Shown: positions 11,430 through 25,101, numbered from the stretch's first letter. The stretch is 64,000 nucleotides of DNA from Phytoseiulus persimilis (GCA_037576195.1 CM075103.1:38763250-38827249); one strand, 5' to 3'. The notes: generated by a model from the sequence alone, not told the origin. A program made the numbers and translations.

Positions 11430-12039
11430 TCTTGAGAACATGCTAGATAAATCTAAATCGGTCAAGAGCTGCTCACGACATCTTGGAACAAAGAATCCGG
11501 AATAAAGAATTCGACGTCTGCATACTCTCGGAGGTCAACAGAAAGGTATCCGACCACAAGTCCAAGACAGATGCAGGATGGATTGCGGACCAAGAGGGAG
11601 ACACGGCGATATGGTGGACAGGAGCCTCCACACAAGCAAGAATTGAAAGGAAAACCACTACGCAGGGACTCACAGAAATAACTATCACGGGCAACATCCA
11701 TTTAACCAGCTGCTACTTCTACCCCAATAAGAGTATTGAAGAATTCAACAAATACCTCGAAATGATAGAACAAAAGATAAATGAAGCATCCAGACTGAAA
11801 TGGATCCTCGCCGGGGATTTCAACGCAGCCTCGACGTCATGGGGAAGTGAATACACCACCAGAAGAGGGAGAGAACTAGAGGAGATGCTGGCAAGTAAAG
11901 ATCTAACAATAGCGAACCAAAAAGACATCCCGACTTTCAGAAGAGGGACCCAAACATCATACATCGACATATCCGCATCAAACTCACCCAACCTCATTAG
12001 AAAATGGAATGTGAATGAAGAAATGGAACCTCTCAGCGA
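11426..12039 (+). pseudogene. LINE ORF2, endonuclease part, nonsense-mutated and gapped
   Basis: The ATG at 11426 overlaps the ORF1 stop. The seventh codon is TAG (11444) where copy 2 has CAG, so this copy is dead at the start of ORF2. After it the frame is open and matches the apurinic endonuclease domain: ILSEVNRK with the catalytic Glu, then ILAGDFNA. The sequence stops in N at 12040, just before the terminal S-D-H motif could be completed. Reverse transcriptase is not visible. Confidence 0.88.
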
Positions 12040-12355
12040 NNNNNNNNNNNNNNNNNNNNNNNNNNNNNNNNNNNNNNNNNNNNNNNNNNNNNNNNNNNNN
12101 NNNNNNNNNNNNNNNNNNNNNNNNNNNNNNNNNNNNNNNNNNNNNNNNNNNNNNNNNNNNNNNNNNNNNNNNNNNNNNNNNNNNNNNNNNNNNNNNNNNN
12201 NNNNNNNNNNNNNNNNNNNNNNNNNNNNNNNNNNNNNNNNNNNNNNNNNNNNNNNNNNNNNNNNNNNNNNNNNNNNNNNNNNNNNNNNNNNNNNNNNNNN
12301 NNNNNNNNNNNNNNNNNNNNNNNNNNNNNNNNNNNNNNNNNNNNNNNNNNNNNNN
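12040..12355. other. Assembly gap (316 N)
   Basis: A continuous run of N. To its left is LINE ORF2, to its right the 31/37-bp satellite. The true distance and content are unknown, so the junction between the LINE and the satellite cannot be read. Confidence 0.99.
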
Positions 12356-15300
12356 TTAGCCTTGAGCTAATGTATGCTTGTGGGATTTAGTCTTGGGCTA
12401 AGGCAGGCTTCTGAAATTTAGTCACAGCGTTGAGCTAATGTATGCTTGTGGAATTTAGTCTTGGGCTAAGGCATGCTTCTGGAATTTAGTCTTAGCTTTG
12501 AGCTAATGTATGCTTCTGAAATTTAGTCTTAGCCTTGAGCTAATGTATGCTTGTGGAATTTAGCCTTGAGCTAATATATGCTTGTGGAATTTAGCCTTGA
12601 GCTAATGTATGCTTGTGGAATTTAGTTTTGGGCTAAGGCATGCTTCTGAAAATTCGCCTCAGGCTAAGGCAAGCTTCTGAAATTTAGTCTTAGCCTTAAG
12701 CTAATGTATGCTTGTGGAATTTGGTCTTAGCCTTGAGCTAATGTATGCTTGTGGAATTTAGTCTTGGGCTGAGGCATGCTTCTGAAATTTAGTCTTAGCT
12801 TTGAGCTAATGTATGCTTGTGGAATTTAGCCTTGAGCTAATGTATGCTTGTGGAATTTAGTCTTGGGCTAAGGCATGCTTCTGAAATTTAGTCTCAGCTT
12901 TGAGCTAATGTATGCTTGTGGAATTTAGCCTTGAGCTAATGTATGCTTCTGAAATTCAGTCTCAGCCTTAAGCTAATGTATGCTCGTGGAATTTAGCCTT
13001 GAGCTAATGTATGCTTGTGGAATTCAGTTTTGGGCTAAGGCATGCTTCTGAAAATTCGCCTCAGGCTAAGGCATGCTTGTGGAATTTAGTCTTAAGCTAA
13101 GGCATGCTTCTGAAATTTAGTCTTACGCTAAGGCATGCTTCTGAAATTTAGTCTTAGCCTTGAGCTAATGTATGCTTGTGGAATTTAGTCTTGGGCTAAG
13201 GCATGCTTCTGAAATTTAGTCTTAGCTTTGAGCTAATGTATGCTTGTGGAATTCAGTCTTGGGCTAAGGCATGCTTCTGAGAATTCGCCTCAGGCTAAGG
13301 CATGCTTCTGAAAATTTAGTCTTAGCGTTGAGCTAATGAATGCTTCTGAAATTTAGTCCTAGGCTAAGGCATGCTTCTGAAATTTAGTCTTAGCGTTGAG
13401 CTAATGTATGCTTTTGGAATTTAGTCTTGGGCTAAGGCATGCTCCTGAAATTCAGTCTTAGCGTTGAGCTAATGTATGCTTGTGGAATTTAGTCTTGGGC
13501 TAAGGCATGCTTCTGAAATTTAGTCTTAGCGTTGAGCTAATGTATGCTTGTGGAATTTAGTCTTGGACTAAGGCATGCTTCTGAAATTTAGTTTTAGCCT
13601 TAAGCTAATGTATGCTCGTGGAATTCAGTCTTAGGCTAAGGCATGCTTCTGAAATTTAGTCTTAGGCTAAGGCATGCTCCTGAAAATTAACCTTAGGCTA
13701 AGGCTTGCTTCTGAAATTTAGTCTTAGCTTTGAGCTAATGTATGCTTGTGGAATTCAGTCTTGGGCTAAGGCATGCTTCTGAAATTTAGTCTTAGCGTTG
13801 AGCTAATGTATGCTTGTGGAATTTAGTCTTGGGCTAAGGCATGCTTCTGAAATTTAGTCTTAGCTTTGAGCTAATGTATGCTTCTGAAATTTAGTCTTAG
13901 CGTTGAGCTAATGTATGCTTGTGGAATTTAGTCTTAGGCTAAGGCATGCTTCTGAAAATGAACCTTAGGCTAAGGCTTGCTTCTGAAATTTAGTCCTAGC
14001 TTTGAGCTAATGTATGCTTGTGGAATTCAGTCTTGGGCTAAGGCATGCTTCTGAAATTTAGTCTTAGCTTTGAGCTAATGTATGCTTCTGAAATCTAGTC
14101 TTAGCGTTGAGCTAATGTATGCTTGTGGAATTTAGTCTTAGGCTAAGGCATGCTTCTGAAAATTAACCTTAGGCTAAGGCTTGCTTCTGAAATTTAGTCT
14201 TAGCTTTGAGCTAATGTATGCTTGTGGAATTCAGTCTTGGGCTAAGGCATGCTTCTGAAATTTAGTCTTAGCGTTGAGCTAATGTATGCTTCTGAAATTT
14301 AGTCTTGGCGTTGAGCTAATGTATGCTCGTGGGATTCAGTCTTAGGCTAAGGCATGCTTCTGAAAATTTAGTCTCAGCCTTGAGCTAATGTATGCTTGTG
14401 GAATTTAGTCTTGGGCTAAGGCATGCTTCTGTTTAGTCTTAGCTTTGAGCTAATGTATGCTTGTGGAATTCAGTCTTGGGCTAAGGCATGCTTCTGAAAT
14501 TTAGTCTTAGCGTTGAGCTAATGTATGCTTGTGGAATTTAGTCTTGGGCTAAGGCATGCTTCTGAAATTTAGTCTTAGCTTTGAGCTAATGTATGCTTCT
14601 GAAATTTAGTCTTAGCCTTAAGCTGATGTATGCTTGTGGAATTTAGTCTTGGGCTAAGGCATGCTTCTGAAATTCAGTCTTAGCTTTGAGCTAATGTATG
14701 CTTCTGAAATTTAGTCTTAGCCTTAAGCTAATGTATGCTTGTGGAATTTAGCCTTGAGCTAATGTATGCTTGTGGAATTTAGTCTTGGGCTAAGGCATGC
14801 TTCTGAAATTTAGTCACAGCGTTGAGCTAATGTATGCTTGTGGAATTTAGTCTTGGGCTAAGGCATGCTTCTGGAATTTAGTCTTAGCTTTGAGCTAATG
14901 TATGCTTCTGAAATTTAGTCTTAGCCTTGAGCTAATGTATGCTTGTGGAATTTAGCCTTGAGCTAATATATGCTTGTGTAATTTAGCCTTGAGCTAATGT
15001 ATGCTTGTGGAATTTAGTTTTGGGCTAAGGCATGCTTCTGAAAATTCGCCTCAGGCTAAGGCATGCTTCTGAAATTTAGTCTTAGCCTTAAGCTAATGTA
15101 TGCTTGTGGAATTTGGTCTTAGCCTTGAGCTAATGTATGCTTGTGGAATTTAGTCTTGGGCTGAGGCATGCTTCTGAAATTTAGTCTTAGCTTTGAGCTA
15201 ATGTATGCTTGTGGAATTTAGCCTTGAGCTAATGTATGCTTGTGGAATTTAGTCTTGGGCTAAGGCATGCTTCTGAAATTTAGTCTCAGCTTTGAGCTAA

Positions 15301-18300
15301 TGTATGCTTGTGGAATTTAGCCTTGAGCTAATGTATGCTTGTGGATTTTAGTCTTAGGCTGAGGCATGCTTCTGAAATTTAGTCTTAGCTTTGAGCTAAT
15401 GTATGCTTGTGGAATTCAGTCTTGGGCTAAGGCATACTTCTGAAATTTAGTCTTAGCCTTGAGCTAATGTATGCTTGTGGAATTTAGTCTTGGGCTAAGG
15501 CATGCTTCTGAAATTTAGTCTTAGCCTTAAGCTAATGTATGCTCGTGGAATTTAGCCTTGAGCTAATGTATGCTTGTGGAATTCAGTTTTGAGCTGAGGC
15601 ATGCTTCTGAAAATTCGCCTCAGGCTAAGGCATGCTTGTGGAATTTAGTCTTAAGCTAAGGCATGCTTCTGAAATTTAGTCTTACGCTAAGGCATGCTTC
15701 TGAAATTTAGTCTTAGCCTTGAGCTAATGTATGCTTGTGGAATTTAGTCTTGGGCTAAGGCATGCTTCTGAGATTTAGTCTTAGCTTTGAGCTAATGTAT
15801 GCTTGTGGAATTCAGTCTTGGGCTAAGGCATGCTTCTGAGAATTCGCCTCAGGCTAAGGCATGCTTCTGAAAATTTAGTCTCAGCGTTGAGCTAATGAAT
15901 GCTTCTGAAATTTAGTCCTAGGCTAAGGCATGCTTCTGAAATTTAGTCTTAGCGTTGAGCTAATGTATGCTTGTGGAATTTAGTCTTGGGCTAAGGCATG
16001 CTCCTGAAATTCAGTCTTAGCGTTGAGCTAATGTATGCTCGTGGAATTTAGTCTTGGGCTAAGGCATGCTTCTGAAATTTAGTCTTAGCGTTGAGCTAAT
16101 GTATGCTTGTGGAATTTAGTCTTGGGCTAAGGCATGCTTCTGAAATTTAGTTTTAGCCTTAAGCTAATGTATGCTCGTGGAATTCAGTCTTGGGCTAAGG
16201 CATGCTTCTGAAATTTAGTCTTAGGCTAAGGCATGCTTCTGAAAATTAACCTTAGGCTAAGGCTTGCTTCTGAAATTTAGTCTTAGCTTTGAGCTAATGT
16301 ATGCTTGTGGAATTCAGTCTTGGGCTAAGGCATGCTTCTGAAATTTAGTCTCAGCGTTGAGCTAATGTATGCTTGTGGAATTTAGTCTTGGGCTAAGGCA
16401 TGCTTCTGAAATTCAGTCTTAGCTTTGAGCTAATTTATGCTTCTGAAATTTAGTCTTAGCGTTGAGCTAATGTATGCTTGTGGAATTTAGTCTTAGGCTA
16501 AGGCATGCTTCTGAAAATTAACCTTAGGCTAAGGCTTGCTTCTGAAATTTAGTCCTAGCTTTGAGCTAATGTATGCTTGTGGAATTCAGTCTTGGGCTAA
16601 GGCATGCTTCTGAAATTTAGTCTTAGCTTTGAGCTAATGTATGCTTCTGAAATTTAGTCTTAGCGTTGAGCTAATGTATGCTTGTGGAATTTAGTCTTAG
16701 GCTAAGGCATGCTTCTGAAAATTAACCTTAGGCTAAGGCTTGCTTCTGAAATTTAGTCTTAGCTTTGAGCTAATGTATGCTTGTGGAATTCAGTCTTGGG
16801 CTAAGGCATGCTTCTGAAATTTAGTCTTAGCGTTGAGCTAATGTATGCTTCTGAAATTTAGTCTTGGCGTTGAGCTAATGTATGCTCGTGGGATTCAGTC
16901 TTAGGCTAAGGCATGCTTCTGAAAATTTAGTCTTAGCCTTGAGCTAATGTATGCTTGTGGAATTTAGTCTTGGGCTAAGGCATGCTTCTGTTTAGTCTCA
17001 GCTTTGAGCTAATGTATGCTTGTGGAATTCAGTCTTGGGCTAAGGCATGCTTCTGAAATTTAGTCTTAGCGTTGAGCTAATGTATGCTTGTGGAATTTAG
17101 TCTTGGGCTAAGGCATGCTTCTGAAATTTAGTCTCAGCGTTGAGCTAATGTATGCTTCTGAAATTTAGTCTTAGCCTTGAGCTGATGTATGCTTGTGGAA
17201 TTTAGTCTTGGGCTAAGGCATGCTTCTGAAATTCAGTCTTAGCTTTGAGCTAATGTATGCTTCTGAAATTTAGTCTTAGCCTTAAGCTAATGTATGCTTG
17301 TGGAATTTAGCCTTGAGCTAATGTATGCTTGTGGGATTTAGTCTTGGGCTAAGGCAGGCTTCTGAAATTTAGTCACAGCGTTGAGCTAATGTATGCTTGT
17401 GGAATTTAGTCTTGGGCTAAGGCATGCTTCTGGAATTTAGTCTTAGCTTTGAGCTAATGTATGCTTCTGAAATTTAGTCTTAGCCTTGAGCTAATGTATG
17501 CTTGTGGAATTTAGCCTTGAGCTAATATATGCTTGTGGAATTTAGCCTTGAGCTAATGTATGCTTGTGGGATTTAGTTTTGGGCTAAGGCATGCTTCTGA
17601 AAATTCGCCTCAGGCTAAGGCAAGCTTCTGAAATTTAGTCTTAGCCTTAAGCTAATGTATGCTTGTGGAATTTGGTCTTAGCCTTGAGCTAATGTATGCT
17701 TGTGGAATTTAGTCTTGGGCTGAGGCATGCTTCTGAAATTTAGTCTTAGCTTTGAGCTAATGTATGCTTGTGGAATTTAGCCTTGAGCTAATGTATGCTT
17801 GTGGAATTTAGTCTTGGGCTAAGGCATGCTTCTGAAATTTAGTCTCAGCTTTGAGCTAATGTATGCTTGTGGAATTTAGCCTTGAGCTAATGTATGCTTC
17901 TGAAATTTAGTCTCAGCCTTAAGCTAATGTATGCTCGTGGAATTTAGCCTTGAGCTAATGTATGCTTGTGGAATTCAGTTTTGGGCTAAGGCATGCTTCT
18001 GAAAATTCGCCTCAGGCTAAGGCATGCTTGTGGAATTTAGTCTTAAGCTAAGGCATGCTTCTGAAATTTAGTCTTACGCTAAGGCATGCTTCTGAAATTT
18101 AGTCTTAGCCTTGAGCTAATGTATGCTTGTGGAATTTAGTCTTGGGCTAAGGCATGCTTCTGAAATTTAGTCTTAGCTTTGAGCTAATGTATGCTTGTGG
18201 AATTCAGTCTTGGGCTAAGGCATGCTTCTGAGAATTCGCCTCAGGCTAAGGCATGCTTCTGAAAATTTAGTCTTAGCGTTGAGCTAATGAATGCTTCTGA

Positions 18301-21300
18301 AATTTAGTCCTGGGCTAAGGCATGCTTCTGAAATTTAGTCTTAGCGTTGAGCTAATGTATGCTTTTGGAATTTAGTCTTGGGCTAAGGCATGCTCCTGAA
18401 ATTCAGTCTTAGCGTTGAGCTAATGTATGCTTGTGGAATTTAGTCTTGGGCTAAGGCATGCTTCTGAAATTTAGTCTTAGCGTTGAGCTAATGTATGCTT
18501 GTGGAATTTAGTCTTGGACTAAGGCATGCTTCTGAAATTTAGTTTTAGCCTTAAGCTAATGTATGCTCGTGGAATTCAGTCTTAGGCTAAGGCATGCTTC
18601 TGAAATTTAGTCTTAGGCTAAGGCATGCTCCTGAAAATTAACCTTAGGCTAAGGCTTGCTTCTGAAATTTAGTCTTAGCTTTGAGCTAATGTATGCTTGT
18701 GGAATTCAGTCTTGGGCTAAGGCTTGCTTCTGAAATTTAGTCCTAGCTTTGAGCTAATGTATGCTTGTGGAATTCAGTCTTGGGCTAAGGCATGCTTCTG
18801 AAAATTAACCTTAGGCTAAGGCTTGCTTCTGAAATTTAGTCTTAGCTTTGAGCTAATGTATGCTTCTGAAATTTAGTCTTAGCGTTGAGCTAATGTATGC
18901 TTGTGGAATTTAGTCTTAGGCTAAGGCATGCTTCTGAAAATGAACCTTAGGCTAAGGCTTGCTTCTGAAATTTAGTCCTAGCTTTGAGCTAATGTATGCT
19001 TGTGGAATTCAGTCTTGGGCTAAGGCATGCTTCTGAAATTTAGTCTTAGCTTTGAGCTAATGTATGCTTCTGAAATTTAGTCTTAGCGTTGAGCTAATGT
19101 ATGCTTGTGGAATTTAGTCTTAGGCTAAGGCATGCTTCTGAAAATTAACCTTAGGCTAAGGCTTGCTTCTGAAATTTAGTCTTAGCTTTGAGCTAATGTA
19201 TGCTTGTGGAATTCAGTCTTGGGCTAAGGCATGCTTCTGAAATTTAGTCTTAGCGTTGAGCTAATGTATGCTTCTGAAATTTAGTCTTGGCGTTGAGCTA
19301 ATGTATGCTCGTGGGATTCAGTCTTAGGCTAAGGCATGCTTCTGAAAATTTAGTCTCAGCCTTGAGCTAATGTATGCTTGTGGAATTTAGTCTTGGGCTA
19401 AGGCATGCTTCTGTTTAGTCTTAGCTTTGAGCTAATGTATGCTTGTGGAATTCAGTCTTGGGCTAAGGCATGCTTCTGAAATTTAGTCTTAGCGTTGAGC
19501 TAATGTATGCTTGTGGAATTTAGTCTTGGGCTAAGGCATGCTTCTGAAATTTAGTCTTAGCTTTGAGCTAATGTATGCTTCTGAAATTAAGTCTTAGCGT
19601 TGAGCTAATGTATGCTTGTGGAATTTAGTCTTAGGCTAAGGCATGCTTCTGAAAATTAACCTTAGGCTAAGGCTTGCTTCTGAAATTTAGTCCTAGCTTT
19701 GAGCTAATGTATGCTTGTGGAATTCAGTCTTGGGCTAAGGCATGCTTCTGAAATTTAGTCTTAGCTTTGAGCTAATGTATGCTTCTGAAATTTAGTCTTA
19801 GCGTTGAGCTAATGTATGCTTGTGGAATTTAGTCTTAGGCTAAGGCATGCTTCTGAAAATTAACCTTAGGCTAAGGCTTGCTTCTGAAATTTAGTCTTAG
19901 CTTTGAGCTAATGTATGCTTGTGGAATTCAGTCTTGGGCTAAGGTATGCTTCTGAAATTTAGTCTTAGCGTTGAGCTAATGTATGCTTCTGAAATTTAGT
20001 CTTGGCGTTGAGCTAATGTATGCTCGTGGGATTCAGTCTTAGGCTAAGGCAAGCTTCTGAAAATTTAGTCTTAGCCTTGAGCTAATGTATGCTTGTGGAA
20101 TTTAGTCTCGGGCTAAGGCATGCTTCTGTTTAGTCTTAGCTTTGAGCTAATGTATGCTTCTGAAATTCAGTCTCAGCCTGAAGCTAATGTATGCTTGTGG
20201 AATTTACCCTTGAGCTAATGTATGCTTCTGAAATTCAGTCTTAGCCTGAAGCTAATGTATGCTTGTGGAATGTAGCCTTGAGCTAATGTATGCTTGTGGA
20301 ATTTAGTCTTGGGCTAAGGCATGCTTCTGAAATTTAGTCTTAGCGTTGAGCTAATGTATGCTTGTGGAATTTAGTCTTGGGCTAAGGCATGCTTCTGAAA
20401 TTTAGTCTCAGCTTTGAGCTAATGTATGCTTCTGAAATTTAGTCTTAGCTTTGAGCTAATGTATGCTTGTGGAATTCAGTCTTGGGCTAAGGCATGCTTC
20501 TGAAATTTAGTCTTAGCTTTGAGCTAATGTATGCTTCTGAAATTCAGTCTTAGCGTTGAGCTAATGTATGCTCGTGGGATTCAGTCTTAGGCTAAGGCTT
20601 GCTTCTGAAATTTAGTCTTAGCTTTGAGCTAATGTATGCTTCTGAAATTCAGTCTTGGCGTTGAGCTAATGTATGCTCGTGGGATTCAGTCTTAGGCTAA
20701 GGCATGCTCCTGAAAATTTAGTCTTAGCCTTGAGCTAATGTATGCTTGTGGAATTTAGTCTTGGGCTAAGGCATGCTTCTGTTTAGTCTCAGCTTTGAGC
20801 TACTGTATGCTTCTGAAATTCAGTCTTAGCCTGAAGCTAATGTATGCTTGTGGAATTTAGCCTTGAGCTAATGTATGCTTCTGAAATTCAGTCTTAGCCT
20901 GAAGCTGATGTATGCTTGTGGAATTTAGCCTTGAGCTAATGTATGCTTGTGGAATTTAGTTCTGGGCTAAGGCATGCTTCTGAAATTTAGTCTTAGCGTT
21001 GAGCTAATGTATGCTTCTGAAATTTAGTCTTAGCGTTGAGCTGATGTATGCTCGTGGGATTCAGTCTTAGGCTAAGGCATGCTTCTGAAAATTTAGTCTT
21101 AGCCTTGAGCTAATGTTTGCTTGTGGAATTTAGTCTCAGCGTTGAGCTAATGTATGCTCGTGGGATTCAGTCTTAGGCTAAGGCATGCTTCTGAAATTTA
21201 GTCTAAGCTTTGAGCTAATGTATGCTTGTGGAATTTAGTCTTAGCGTTGAGCTAATGTACGCTCGTGAGATTCAGTCTTGGGCTAAGGCATGCTTCTGAA

Positions 21301-24300
21301 ATTTAGTCTTAGCTTTGAGCTAATGTATGCTTCTGAAATTTAGACTTAGCGTTGAGCTAATGTATGCTCGTGGGATTCAGTCTTAGGCTGAGGCATGCTT
21401 CTGAAAATTTAGTCTCAGCCTTGAGCTAATGTATGCTTGTGGAACTTAGTCTTGAGCTAAGGCATGCTTCTGTTTAGTCTTAGCTTTGAGCTAATGTATG
21501 CTGCTGAAATTCAGTCTTAGCCTGAAGCTAATGTATGCTTGTGGAATTTAGCCTTGAGCTTATGTATGCTTGTGGAATTTTGTTTTGGGCTAAGGCATGC
21601 TTCTGAAATTTAGTCTCAGCGTTGAGCTAATGTATGCTTCTGAAATTTAGTCTTAGCGTTGAGCTAATGTATGCTTGTGGAATTTAGTCTTGGGCTAAGG
21701 CATGCTTCTGAAAATTCGCCTCAGGCTAGGGCATGCTTCTGAAAATTAGCCTTAGCCTTGAGCTAAGGTTGGCTGTTTTTGAAATTTAGCCTTAGCCTTG
21801 AGCTAATGTATGCTTGTGGAATTTAGTCTTAAGCTAAGGTATGCTTCTGAAATTTAGTCTTGGCTTTGAGCTAATGTATGCTTGTGGAATTTAGTCTTAG
21901 GCTAAGGCTTGCTTCTGAAATTTAGTCTTAGGCTAAGGCATGCTTCTGAAAATTTAGTCTTAGCCTTGAGCTAATGTATGCTTGTGGAATTCAGTCTTGA
22001 GCTAAGGCATGCTTCTGAAAATTCGCCTCAGGCTAATGTATGCTCGTGGAATTTAGTCTTAGGCTAAGGCATGCTTCTGAAAATTCGCCTTAGGCCAAGG
22101 CATGCTTCTGAGAATTCGCCTTAGCTTTGAGCTAATGTATGCTTGTGGAATTCAGTCTTAGGCTAAGGCTTGCTCCTGAAATTTAGTCTTAGCGTTGAGC
22201 TAATGTATGCTTGTGGAATTTAGTCTTAGCGTTGAGCTAATGTACGCTCGTGAGGTTCAGTCTTGGGCTAAGGCATGCTTCTGAAATTTAGTCTTAGCTT
22301 TGAGCTAATGTATGCTTCTGAAATTTAGTCTTAGCGTTGAGCTAATGTATGCTTGTGGAATTTAGTCTTCGGCTAAGGCATGCTTCTGTTTAGTCTTAGC
22401 TTTGAGCTAATGTATGCTTCTGAAATTCAGTCTTAGCCTGAAGCTAATGTATGCTTGTGGAATTTAGCCTTGAGCTAATGTATGCTTGTGGAATTTAGTT
22501 TTGGGCTAAGGCATGCTTCTGAAATTTAGTCTTAGCGTTGAGCTAATGTACGCCTCTGAAATTTAGTCTTAGCGTTGAGCTAATGTATGCTTGTGGAATT
22601 TAGTCTTGGGCTGAGGCATGCTTCTGAAAATTTAGTCTTAGCCTTGAGCTAATGTATGCTTGTGGAATTTAGTCTTAGCGTTGAGCTAATGTATGCTCGT
22701 GGGATTCAGTCTTAGGCTAAGGCATGCTTCTGAAATTTAGTCTAAGCTTTGAGCTAATGTATGCTTGTGGAATTTAGTCTTAGCGTTGAGCTAATGTACG
22801 CTCGTGAGATTCAGTCTTGGGCTAAGGCATGCTTCTGAAATTTAGTCTTAGCTTTGAGCTAATGTATGCTTCTGAAATTTAGTCTTAGCCTTAAGCTGAT
22901 GTATGCTTGTGGAATTTAGTCTTGGGCTAAGGCATGCTTCTGAAATTCAGTCTTAGCTTTGAGCTAATGTATGCTTCTGAAATTTAGTCTTAGCCTTGAG
23001 CTAATGTATGCTTGTGGAATTTAGCTTTGAGCTAATATATGCTTGTGGAATTAAGCCTTGAGCTAATGTATGCTTGTGGAATTTAGTCTTAAGCTAAGGC
23101 ATGCTTCTGAAAATTCGCCTCAGGCTAATGTATGCTTGTGGAATTTAGTCTTAGGCTAAGGCATGCTTCTGAAAATTCGCCTTAGGCCAAGGCATGCTTC
23201 TGAGAATTTAGCTTTGAGCTAATGTATGCTTGTGGAATTCAGTCTTAGGCTAAGGCTGGCTCCTGAAATTTAGTCTTAGCGTTGAGCTAATGTATGCTTG
23301 AGGAATTTAGTATTGGGCTGAGCCATGCTTCTGAAATTCAGTCTTAGCTTTGAGCTAATGTATGCTTGTGGAATTTAGTCTTAGGCTAAGGCATGCTTCT
23401 GAAAATTCGCCTTAGGCCAAGGCATGCTTCTGAGAATTTAGCTTTGAGCTAATGTATGCTTGTGGAATTCAGTCTTAGGCTAAGGCTTGCTCCTGAAATT
23501 TAGTCTTAGCGTTGAGCTAATGTATGCTTGAGGAATTTAGTATTGGGCTGAGCCATGCTTCTGAAATTCAGTCTTAGCTTTGAGCTAATGTATGCTTCTG
23601 AAATTTAGTCTTAGCCTTAAGCTAATGTATGCTTGTGGGATTTAATCTTGGGCTAAGGCATGCTTCTGAAATTAAGTCTTAGCTTTGAGCTAATGTATGC
23701 TTCTGAAATTTAGTCTTAGCCTGAACCTAATGTGTGCGTGTGGAATTTAGCCTTGAGCTAATGTATGCTTGTGGAATTTAGTATTGGGCTGAGCCATGCT
23801 TCTGAAATTCAGTCTTAGCTTTGAGCTAATGTATGCTTCTGAAATTTAGTCTTAGCCTTAAGCTAATGTATGCTTCTGAAATTTAGTCTTAGCCTTAAGC
23901 TAATGTATGCTTGTGGGATTTAATCTTGGGCTAAGGCATGCTTCTGAAATTAAGTCTTAGCTTTGAGCTAATGTATGCTTCTGAAATTTAGTCTTAGCCT
24001 GAACCTAATGTGTGCGTGTGGAATTTAGCCTTGAGCTAATGTGTGCTTGTGGAATTTAGTCTTGGGCTAAGGCATGCTTCTGAAATTCAGTCTTAGCTTT
24101 GAGCTAATGTATGCTTCTGAAATTTAGTCTTAGCCTTTAGCTAATGTATGCTTGTGGAATTTAGCCTTGAGCTAATGTATGCTTGTGGAATTTAGTTTTG
24201 GGCTAAGGCATGCTTCTGAAATTTAGTCTTAGCGTTGAGCTAATGTATGCTTCTGAAATTTAGTCTTAGCGTTGAGCTAATGTATGCTCGTGGGATTCAG

Positions 24301-24350
24301 TCTTAGGCTAAGGCATGCTTCTGAAAATTTAGTCTCAGCCTTGAGCTAAT
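12356..24350. repeat. 31/37-bp satellite DNA, ~12 kb, with higher-order repeats
   Basis: Head-to-tail units built on TTTAGTCTTGGGCTAAGGCATGCTTCTGAAA (about 31 bp) and a variant with an extra AGCCTT/AGCGTT (about 37 bp). The marker AGTCACAGCG occurs at about 12420, 14812 and 17371, and the blocks starting at the first and third share further private variants (GCAGGCTTCTG, GTGGGATTTAG). This indicates a higher-order period near 4.95 kb with an internal subperiod of 2.4-2.55 kb. No ORF or inserted element was seen inside. The same family occupies 54425-59501 and 63491-64000. Confidence 0.95.
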
Positions 24351-24410
24351 GCAGAGGTCGTCAAACTTTTCCGACATCGACACCCCAGGGTGTCGAGGGG
24401 TGTCGCAGCC
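24351..24410. mobile_element. Possible hAT-type terminal fragment
   Basis: The satellite is broken by CAGAGGTCGTCAAACTTTTC followed by CGACACCCCAGG. This resembles the terminal inverted repeat of hAT/Charlie-like transposons (CAG-G-GGTTC-CAAACTTT...). Only one end is present; no matching inverted end was found nearby. It may be a relic or a solo end from a nonautonomous copy. Confidence 0.35.
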
Positions 24411-24412
24411 GG

Positions 24413-24858
24413 AGAGATTCCTATCTGACCATTACTTTCCAACTCTGGAGGAGTGATTCCGAGGCCAATCTGAGCATTAATTTCGAAGTCTGGAGGGGTG
24501 ATTCCGAGGCCAATCTGACCATTACTTTCGAAGTCTGGAGGGGTGATTCCGAGACCTATCTGACCATTACTTTCGAAGTCTGGAGGGGTGATTCCGAGAC
24601 CTATCTGACCATCACTTTCCAACTCTGGAGGGGTGATTCCGAGGCCAATCTGAGCATTACTTTCCAACTCTGGTGGGGGGGGGGGGTGATTCCGAGGCCA
24701 ATCTGACCATTACTGTCCAACTCTGGAGGGGTGATTCCGAGGCCAATCTGAGTATTACTTTCGAAGTCTGGAGGGGTGATTCCGAGACCGATCTGAGCAT
24801 TACTTTCGAAGTCTGGAGGGGTGATTCCGAGGCCAATCTGACCATTACTGTCCAACTC
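24413..24858. repeat. 45-bp minisatellite, segment 2a
   Basis: About ten units of the complement of the array-1 unit (GGAGGGGTGATTCCGAGGCC followed by AATCTGAGCATTACTTTC). One unit carries a run of about ten G near 24675. The segment continues, after removal of the LINE and Copia insertions, at 30282-30938 and 47165-47765, so all three belonged to one array. Confidence 0.93.
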
Positions 24859-25101
24859 TTTTTTTTTTTTCTTTCTCGTGGAGTCTGAGGAAATCCCTTC
24901 GGACACCAGGGATGGGATGATTCCTTTGCCCTGGCAGTGTGGTGGATCCACTAAAACCTCATATCTCCGCTGTGAGGCACCGGGAACCCAGATTTTCGAT
25001 CTGTCTATTACTTCCGAATCCCTCACAGTCGCACCTTGCTCGTTGTCTATGTTCCCTGAGCTACTTTGATATCGATTCCCATGTATTTTACTTTGATTTT
25101 T

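Larger units (their letters stand above)
8744..12039 (+). mobile_element. Non-LTR retrotransposon (R1/Jockey type), copy 1, cut by gap
   Basis: The 5' end (AACGGGAAGTGACAGCTGCG) is shared with the inverted copy at 30281. It has a ~380-bp 5' UTR, ORF1 with three CCHC knuckles, and ORF2 beginning with an AP-endonuclease, broken off by the run of N at 12040. Relative to copy 2 it lacks ~30 bp in the 5' UTR and ~24 bp in ORF1. It sits directly at the end of the 45-bp minisatellite, in the same orientation relative to the repeat as copy 2. Confidence 0.93.

Noticed and set aside
11483-12370. Frame running through the run of N
   Set aside because: Only 11483-12039 is real sequence; the rest is gap and the last codons are satellite.
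12356-24350. Regularly spaced repeats that might suggest a CRISPR-like array
   Set aside because: The whole sequence is repeat with no unique spacers, the context is eukaryotic, and unit variants are those of a satellite.
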